Source: Flavobacterium cucumis (GTDB lineage Bacteria > Bacteroidota > Bacteroidia > Flavobacteriales > Flavobacteriaceae). Taken from it: a stretch of 64,000 nt of DNA. The stretch spans positions 682,001 through 746,000 of the forward strand of contig NZ_FRYK01000001.1 of NCBI RefSeq assembly GCF_900148835.1, given 5' to 3'. The notes under the pieces were generated by a model. The model worked only from the letters and a program-made list of their open reading frames with translations, made no database searches and was not told the origin of the DNA. Position numbers and translations under genes: made by a program. Position 1 is the stretch's first letter, and each line of letters begins with the position of its first letter. Positions 58,459-64,000 of this stretch are shown here, piece after piece.

Positions 58459-59172
58459 ATGATTGAAAAAATTAACTTAAACAACATTCTATTTCTCGAC
58501 ATCGAAACGGTTCCTGAATATAAAAACTATCGAGGATTAGATTTAGAAACCCAACAACTTTGGGAACAAAAAACACAATACCAACGAAAAGATGAAGTCT
58601 CTGCAGAAGATTTTTATGAAAGAGCCGGAATTTGGGCGGAATTTGGAAAAATCATCACTATTTCTGTCGGATATTTTATTAATAAAGCAGATATAAGAAA
58701 TTTTCGAGTTACTAGTTTTTGGGGTGAAGAGAAGAAGATTTTACAAGATTTTACTAACCTTCTAAACACTCATTTTAACGGTGCTCAACATATTTTATGT
58801 GGGCATAATGCAAAAGAATTTGACATTCCATTTATTGCCCGAAGAATGATCATTAACGAAATTGCACTACCCGATAAATTGAATTTATTTGGAAAAAAAC
58901 CTTGGGAGGTTCCTCATTTAGATACTCTAGAATTATGGAAATTTGGAGATTACAAACACTTTACTTCTTTAAAACTTCTGACAAAAGTTCTCGGAATTCC
59001 ATCTCCTAAAGATGATATTGACGGTAGCGAAGTGGCACATGTATATTACGTTGAGAATGACATAGACAGAATCATAACCTATTGTGAAAAAGACGTCATC
59101 GCAGTTGCTCAAATTTTTCTAAAGTTAAGACGAGAGGATTTACTTATTGAAGATGAAATTATACATGTATAA
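58459..59172 (+). CDS. PolB-like 3'-5' exonuclease
   Basis: 237 aa DnaQ-fold nuclease of the predicted PolB-like exonuclease group. Catalytic acidic motifs are ExoI LFLDIETVPEY (about 11-21), ExoII GHNAKEFDIPFIARR (about 115-129) and ExoIII ITYCEKDVIAVAQIF (about 205-219). It has no polymerase domain. It probably acts in DNA repair or processing (inference). A strong bidirectional terminator follows. Confidence 0.9.
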   Translation: MIEKINLNNILFLDIETVPEYKNYRGLDLETQQLWEQKTQYQRKDEVSAEDFYERAGIWAEFGKIITISVGYFINKADIRNFRVTSFWGEEKKILQDFTNLLNTHFNGAQHILCGHNAKEFDIPFIARRMIINEIALPDKLNLFGKKPWEVPHLDTLELWKFGDYKHFTSLKLLTKVLGIPSPKDDIDGSEVAHVYYVENDIDRIITYCEKDVIAVAQIFLKLRREDLLIEDEIIHV

Positions 59173-59203
59173 AAAAAGGGAGCTTAATAGCTCCCTTTTT
59201 TTA
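59171..59203. terminator. Bidirectional terminator
   Basis: Stem AAAAAGGGAGCT / AGCTCCCTTTTT with loop TAAT and long A and T runs on both sides. It ends the exonuclease gene (plus) and the subtilase gene (minus). Confidence 0.85.
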
Positions 59204-62191
59204 TTAATTGATAATTAATTTTTTAGTAGTTTTTGCACCGCTATTTTCAATCGTTAGCAGATAAATCCCCCCAGATAAATTTTCAATATTTAGTGTTTCA
59301 ACAGTATTTGAAGAAACTTTTGAAATAACTTTTCTTCCTTGAACATCAAATAACTCATAAACTGTTTCACCCGAAACACTTCCAGCCAAATCGATATTTA
59401 CGATTCCTTTAGCTGGGTTTGGATAAACTTTTAAAGAGTTAAATATATTATCGGTGGTACTCAATACAGATGGTATAACTTTACAAAAATTTAAAGTAAC
59501 CGAATTAATAATACCCCCATCCTGATTACCTACATCCAAAACATTTAATAACCATGTCCCATCAGCTACTAAACCATTTACTAAAGCTAAGCTTTCAATG
59601 GGTTCTAAAACACCACTTACAACGGGTGAAGTAGTCGAACAAGTAATTGCTCCTCCAGAATCATCAAGAGTTGCTTGAATATCAGGATAAGTAGAATCAT
59701 TACCGATACATGGTTGGTAAAACAAAACAATCTCTGGGCTACCAATCTCAATAGGACCAGTTAAGGTGATTATCATATCACCAATCCAAGTATGAGATAT
59801 ATCTAGAGTCACATTTAAATCTGCAATTGTAATTCCGCCAGTAACAACAATAGGAACTGAAGCTGTACTATTCTCCACAACATCAATGGTTGCATTTGAA
59901 AAATCAGTAGCTGTAAAGATATTATCACATACAACTACCCCAGTTCTAAAATTATTTACGGTAACTGAACTTGAAGGAGCTACGCCACATCGGTTGGATG
60001 GGATAACTCTCCAATAGTATATTGTATCTTCATTTAAACCAGAAACAATATAGTTTAAGTCAGTTGTTAATTCATTTACAACTAAAGTTCCAAATGTTGA
60101 ACTTGTTGAAACTTGAATTCTATAATTTTCTGCATTAGGATTTGATTCCCAATTAAGACTGAGAGATGTCAAAGTTCCATTAAGACCATCTAAAGGAGAA
60201 GTTAACGTAGTAGGTTCGAATGTTGAACTATAAATTTTTAAAAATCGTGTTCTAGTTTCTGTTTCTGTTCCATTATTACCAACAATACCAATGCTGTAAT
60301 CTCCTGGAGTTAATGATGATAAGTTTGAAACCGTCATTGTTACAATTCCATTAGCACTTAAACTTGAAGGGGAAATAGATACATTTGCTCCTGAAGGAAC
60401 TCCTACAGCAGAGAAATTTGTTGTTCCAGAAATCGATTGTTTATATGAAAAAGTATACGTTGCTGTTTGATTATTACACAGTTGTACATTTTCCGATGTT
60501 GGAATAAGAGAAAACCCTGACGTAATTCCTGTTGCAATTAAAGAATAATTTTGAGAGCCTGTTACTAAATTTCCTTTATGAGAAACGGTTATGACATAAT
60601 CTCCTGCTGAAGGATTATCTATCCTAACCACCTCTATATTGTCTACAAAATTATCTCCATTTCTTAAAGCAGGTGAATTGGGGCCCGATTGTAATCTCCA
60701 AGGATAGTAAACGGTAGATCCGTTTCTTGTTACTCTTATATCCAAGTCATTTATCAAAACAGGAGTTGAATTATTATCGCCTAAATCACCGTTGTTAGCA
60801 ATCCCAGGCAAGTCTGTCCATGTTATTGAAATTACGAGTGGATTATTAACGCCTCCAGCAGATTTTACAGTCATTGTATTGGTCTGACCTTGATTTAATT
60901 TTTCCTCTGAAATCCAAGATGTTAAACCGTTTCCAGATATTGTTTCAGCAGCTTTCTTTGCATTCAATAAACCCCATCCAAATCTAACATCTGGTCCTGT
61001 GTCTCCTGCGTCATCCGCAGTATGACAAACTAAACCTCTCAAAGTAGAAGACTTCATAAAACCACTTGTAACATTTTTAAAATGTTGTTGTAATAATAAT
61101 AAAGTACCTGCAACATTAGGACTTGCCATAGAAGTACCTGAATAAGTGTCTGTAGCAATATTACTATTAGTTAAAGTACTACTTGTTGAAACAGTTGAAG
61201 TTAAATCTGTACCGTTTCCAGTAATATCTGGTTTTATTCTTCTATCATCTGTTGGACCTTGACTACTTGAACTGTTTATTATTACACTAAATAATGAACC
61301 ATCAGATGCAATAGTGGCATCTTGAGCATTTGCAACAATTAATGTGTTTTTTGCTGTTTTATTTCCAATTAACTTATCTGTCCCTTGAGTAATCGGATTT
61401 GGATTATTATTATTAGCACCATCATTCCCAGCAGAAATCACTGGTAAATAGTATGGCGCTGAAAAAGTAATTTCATCCCATATTCTTGAATCTTCAATAT
61501 AAGCACCTATTATCCAAGCTGGAAGTGTAGATCCACCACTTCCTATTGGAACACCGTAGGAGTGATTTGAAACTAACATTCCATTTAATACTTCTGATAC
61601 TGCTTCAGATTCATCATTATTCCAATTAAAAGTTCTAGCTGTAGCATTTTTTGCCATTCCTTTAATCTCTGCCGACAATCCATTCCATGGAGCTGCAATA
61701 ATTGTACCCGTAACATGTGTTGCATGGTCATTGTAATTAATTCCTGACAAATCATCTACTGTTGTGACTCTACCTCCAAAACCATTATGTGTTCTTCTTA
61801 CAGTTCCTCCATCCCAAACTCGAGCTACCATACCCTCACCATCTAATGATAAACCAAGTCCTCCTCCTGCGTTGAGGAAATTGGTTCGCGTTGATCTTGC
61901 TGCGGCTACATTATGAGTAGAATAATAGATAGGAAATCCATCTGGGGTTAATTTCATTAATTCTTGAAAAGAACCATCTTCGCCTTTTATTGTAATAGGC
62001 CATCCATTTCTTTTTGCAGCTTCATAAGCCGTTTTTTTTTCTTCCGTCTCTTTTTTCTCGTAAAGATTCTGTAGCGTTTTCAATTTCCCTAAGTCATAAT
62101 CTTTTGTAATTACCTGAACGTCCTCTTTCGTTTGGGCAAATAAAAATCCTGAAAAAGAAAAGAAAATAAAAAGTAGTTTTCTAATTATCAT
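59204..62191 (-). CDS. T9SS-secreted S8 family serine peptidase
   Basis: 995 aa. Signal peptide (LLFIFFSFSGFLFAQ), a helical pro-like region to about 90, then the subtilisin domain with Asp in VARVWDGGTVRR, His in NDHATHVTGT and Ser in SGTSMASPNVAGTL. Beyond it are a beta-sandwich P-like region, a fibronectin type III segment (about 655-740), a proprotein-convertase P domain (about 745-905) and a T9SS type A sorting domain (YPNPAKGIVNID to TKKLIIN). It is expected to be exported through the T9SS and act as a surface or secreted protease. Confidence 0.95.
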   Translation of the reverse strand: MIIRKLLFIFFSFSGFLFAQTKEDVQVITKDYDLGKLKTLQNLYEKKETEEKKTAYEAAKRNGWPITIKGEDGSFQELMKLTPDGFPIYYSTHNVAAARSTRTNFLNAGGGLGLSLDGEGMVARVWDGGTVRRTHNGFGGRVTTVDDLSGINYNDHATHVTGTIIAAPWNGLSAEIKGMAKNATARTFNWNNDESEAVSEVLNGMLVSNHSYGVPIGSGGSTLPAWIIGAYIEDSRIWDEITFSAPYYLPVISAGNDGANNNNPNPITQGTDKLIGNKTAKNTLIVANAQDATIASDGSLFSVIINSSSSQGPTDDRRIKPDITGNGTDLTSTVSTSSTLTNSNIATDTYSGTSMASPNVAGTLLLLQQHFKNVTSGFMKSSTLRGLVCHTADDAGDTGPDVRFGWGLLNAKKAAETISGNGLTSWISEEKLNQGQTNTMTVKSAGGVNNPLVISITWTDLPGIANNGDLGDNNSTPVLINDLDIRVTRNGSTVYYPWRLQSGPNSPALRNGDNFVDNIEVVRIDNPSAGDYVITVSHKGNLVTGSQNYSLIATGITSGFSLIPTSENVQLCNNQTATYTFSYKQSISGTTNFSAVGVPSGANVSISPSSLSANGIVTMTVSNLSSLTPGDYSIGIVGNNGTETETRTRFLKIYSSTFEPTTLTSPLDGLNGTLTSLSLNWESNPNAENYRIQVSTSSTFGTLVVNELTTDLNYIVSGLNEDTIYYWRVIPSNRCGVAPSSSVTVNNFRTGVVVCDNIFTATDFSNATIDVVENSTASVPIVVTGGITIADLNVTLDISHTWIGDMIITLTGPIEIGSPEIVLFYQPCIGNDSTYPDIQATLDDSGGAITCSTTSPVVSGVLEPIESLALVNGLVADGTWLLNVLDVGNQDGGIINSVTLNFCKVIPSVLSTTDNIFNSLKVYPNPAKGIVNIDLAGSVSGETVYELFDVQGRKVISKVSSNTVETLNIENLSGGIYLLTIENSGAKTTKKLIIN

Positions 62192-62221
62192 ATTTTTAAT
62201 GTTTTTATTGTAAAAATTTCA

Positions 62222-62229
62222 CAAATATA
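62222..62229 (-). promoter_or_regulatory. -7 element of the subtilase gene
   Basis: TATATTTG on the minus strand, 30 nt before the ATG at 62191. Same word as before the BNR gene (20772-20779) and dtxR (29551-29558). Confidence 0.45.
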
Positions 62230-62271
62230 GAATTATAAATTATGATTTTTTAAAATTTTGTGTTTTTAATG

Positions 62272-62304
62272 TTTGTTTAAATATTTTGAATTATGTTACT
62301 TTTA
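62272..62304 (+). promoter_or_regulatory. Promoter of the SpmA/SpmB-like gene
   Basis: TTTG (62272-62275), 21 nt, TACTTTTA (62297-62304), 16 nt before the ATG. The last base of the -7 element deviates from consensus. Confidence 0.4.
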
Positions 62305-62320
62305 CAAAAAATAACGCTTT

Positions 62321-63760
62321 ATGGTTTTAAGTAGATTCTGGTTAGTGATATTTATATCGTCTATCTTTTTTATTGTTTTTGGATTGTTTTCATCCCAATA
62401 TTATTCTATTGATTATGTGTTGAATGGTCAACAAGGTGAACCTCTTTTAATTGGTGAAAAATATTTAAATGAACTGCCTCAATTTGTACAAGATAGTGTT
62501 CAAAAAAAGGAAGATAAAACATTCGTTTTAAATAAAAATGAAGCCGATGCCGACACTACATACGTCTACAACAAACAAACCGTAAAAATCTACAGCGGAA
62601 AACAAAAAGCCGATGGTTTACTTCCTATGACCAAAAGCAGTTTATTCGATTTGATTCTGCCTTTAATTGCTTACTTAGCTTTCTTTTGTGGAATAATGGA
62701 ATTGCTTATCATTTCAGGCGCTTCGGAAAGATTGGCTAAGAAATTAAGTCCGTTGTTTGCAAAAGTTTTCCCTTCGATTCCTAAAAACCACGAATCGATT
62801 TCCTATATGACACTGAATTTTTCTGCTAACTTTTTAGGATTGGATTCAGCCGCAACGCCTTTTGGTTTGAAAGCGATGCAAAGTTTACAAGAATTAAATC
62901 CGGATAAAGATAAAGCGAGTGATGCCCAAATTATGTTTATGTGTTTGCATGCCGCAGGTTTAACACTAATACCAACCTCCATAATTGGTTATCGTGCTGC
63001 GGAAAATGCTGCTAATCCTGCCGATGTGATGTTGCCTTGTATTATTACCTCTTTTATTGGAACGATTGCTGCTTTTATATTAGTTGGGATTAAACAAAAA
63101 ATTAACTTCAAAAGCGCTTCGTTATTAGCGGCTTTAATGGGAGTTATCGGTGCGATTGTGGGATTATTATTCTACGTAAACAGTTTAGATTTAATCGGAA
63201 AAAATTACTTTACTTCTAATCTTTCTGGATTGTTGTTGATCTTGATTATCGGTGGAACTTTGATATTTTCTTTCGTCCAAGAAAAGAAATTTGTAGATCA
63301 AAAAACAACCATTTTCGACACTTTTGTAGCGGGAGCCAATAATGGTTTAAAAACTGGTGTAACTATTTTTCCTTACGTGATGGGAATGTTAGTTGCAATT
63401 TCTTTATTCAGAAATAGCGGCTTGTTTGAAATTATCGCCAACGGAATTTCCTTTTTATTCGCACATCTTGGAGTAGCTAAAGAAATCACTGATTCACTTC
63501 CTGTTGCGATGTTACGCCCTTTTAGTTCAGGTGGTTCGCGTGGTTTTATGATTGATGCAATGAAACAATTTGGTCCTGATTCCTTAACCGGAAGATTAAG
63601 TTGTATTTTCCAATGTAGTGCCGAAACGACTTTCTATGTAATTGCGGTTTATTTTGGAAGTATCAACGTAAAAAACACACGTTATACCTTAGGAATGATG
63701 CTTTTAGTTGATTTAATCTGTGTGATTACGGCGATTTTTGTAGCGAGTTGGTTTTTTTAA
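62321..63760 (+). CDS. Fused SpmA/SpmB-like nucleoside-recognition domain membrane protein
   Basis: 479 aa. The first part (about 80-270) resembles SpmA, with LNFSANFLGLDSAATPFGLK and MFMCLHAAGLTLIPTS; the second (about 290-479) resembles SpmB, with AMLRPFSSGGSRGFMIDAMK and IFQCSAETTFYVIAVYFGS. In spore formers these are two proteins of unclear function; non-spore-forming Bacteroidota carry the fused form. About ten membrane helices are predicted. Its role here is unknown. Confidence 0.88.
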   Translation: MVLSRFWLVIFISSIFFIVFGLFSSQYYSIDYVLNGQQGEPLLIGEKYLNELPQFVQDSVQKKEDKTFVLNKNEADADTTYVYNKQTVKIYSGKQKADGLLPMTKSSLFDLILPLIAYLAFFCGIMELLIISGASERLAKKLSPLFAKVFPSIPKNHESISYMTLNFSANFLGLDSAATPFGLKAMQSLQELNPDKDKASDAQIMFMCLHAAGLTLIPTSIIGYRAAENAANPADVMLPCIITSFIGTIAAFILVGIKQKINFKSASLLAALMGVIGAIVGLLFYVNSLDLIGKNYFTSNLSGLLLILIIGGTLIFSFVQEKKFVDQKTTIFDTFVAGANNGLKTGVTIFPYVMGMLVAISLFRNSGLFEIIANGISFLFAHLGVAKEITDSLPVAMLRPFSSGGSRGFMIDAMKQFGPDSLTGRLSCIFQCSAETTFYVIAVYFGSINVKNTRYTLGMMLLVDLICVITAIFVASWFF

Positions 63761-63763
63761 GGG

Positions 63764-64000
63764 ATGGATAAAATGCTTAAATATGCTTCAATATTAATTA
63801 TTCTAATCAGTTTTGTTTCATTTTACAAAACATTTCAGGAATACAAAATATTAAATTCTGGAAACAAAATTACTGTTAGTGTTTTCTCAGTACCTATTTC
63901 GTGTAGCGAATCTTCTAAAATTTCTAAAGCTTATTTTACTTTTTACTTTAACGAAAAGAAACAAAGTAAAAGGTTAGAAGATCTTTGCTCAATAAATGTT
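63764..64000 (+). CDS. Membrane-anchored protein of unknown function, partial (right edge)
   Basis: 79 codons are visible without a stop; the gene runs off the window. The ATG is at 63764, 3 nt after the preceding stop, so it is probably co-expressed with the SpmA/SpmB-like gene. One N-terminal membrane helix (YASILIILISFVSFY) precedes a beta-rich segment with two cysteines (VPISCSESSK; EDLCSINV). No family is recognisable from this fragment. Confidence 0.6.
   Translation, partial: MDKMLKYASILIILISFVSFYKTFQEYKILNSGNKITVSVFSVPISCSESSKISKAYFTFYFNEKKQSKRLEDLCSINV

Noticed and set aside
1..64000. CRISPR array, prophage, insertion sequence, tRNA or rRNA genes
   Set aside because: I looked for regularly spaced direct repeats, transposase or phage proteins and RNA gene features and found none.

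Overview
The window looks like a chromosomal segment of a low-GC member of the Flavobacteriaceae (Bacteroidota), most like Flavobacterium. The evidence is the type IX secretion (T9SS) lipoprotein SprE at the left edge, two exported proteins with T9SS C-terminal sorting domains, TonB-dependent receptors including one with a carboxypeptidase-like N-terminal domain, Bacteroidota-type promoters (TTG near -33, TAnnTTTG near -7), little Shine-Dalgarno signal, and a very AT-rich base composition. I see no rRNA, tRNA, CRISPR array, transposase or prophage. Almost everything is core chromosome.

Layout. 1-3.5 kb (minus): sprE (partial), an ACT-domain protein, a YraN nuclease-fold protein and an S66 LD-carboxypeptidase. 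3.6-8.8 kb (plus): metG, a HAD hydrolase, ferritin, a small Lys/Cys-rich protein, a CAT-fold acetyltransferase and a histone-deacetylase-like hydrolase. 8.8-10.1 kb (minus): an HRDC protein and two tandem short ssb genes. 10.4-15.1 kb (plus): a GNAT-nitrilase fusion, two exported proteins, a zinc-ribbon protein, an SDR-like protein and an EamA transporter. 15.2-20.7 kb (minus): a T9SS-secreted BNR-repeat protein followed 3 nt later by an M13 metallopeptidase.

20.8-33.0 kb is a metal-handling island: SCO protein, feoA-feoB, a FecA-like TonB receptor, a tiny FeoB-associated Cys-rich membrane protein, then on the other strand dtxR-zip-lipoprotein-HAEPLYID protein, divergent from a TonB receptor gene that overlaps a lycopene cyclase gene by one base. 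33.1-36.0 kb: bacilliredoxin, plsC, an acyl-ACP desaturase and an HD-domain hydrolase.

36.2-53.8 kb is a heme biosynthesis supercluster: hemH-hemJ-histidine kinase-echA and an araC gene on the minus strand, divergent from hemA-hemC-trkH-trkA-hemD-hemE-TPR-hemF, then two uncharacterised exported proteins on minus, then hemB with a c-type cytochrome lipoprotein. Every step from glutamyl-tRNA to protoheme is present except hemL and the protoporphyrinogen step beyond HemJ. A KtrAB/TrkHA-like potassium system sits inside the heme operon. 53.8-64 kb: a two-component system divergent from a DUF1573 gene, MGMT, a serine hydrolase, a small membrane protein, a PolB-like exonuclease, a T9SS-secreted subtilase, a fused SpmA/SpmB-like membrane protein and a partial gene at the right edge.

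The most interesting non-coding signals are four helically phased TTAACAA-type repeats between the two-component operon and the DUF1573 gene, a motif shared by the feo/TonB/dtxR promoters, flank duplication around the twin ssb genes, and several families of small palindromic repeats (REP-like pair at 13.3 kb, CACAGATT hairpins, and a 165-bp inverted-repeat element at 36.1 kb).
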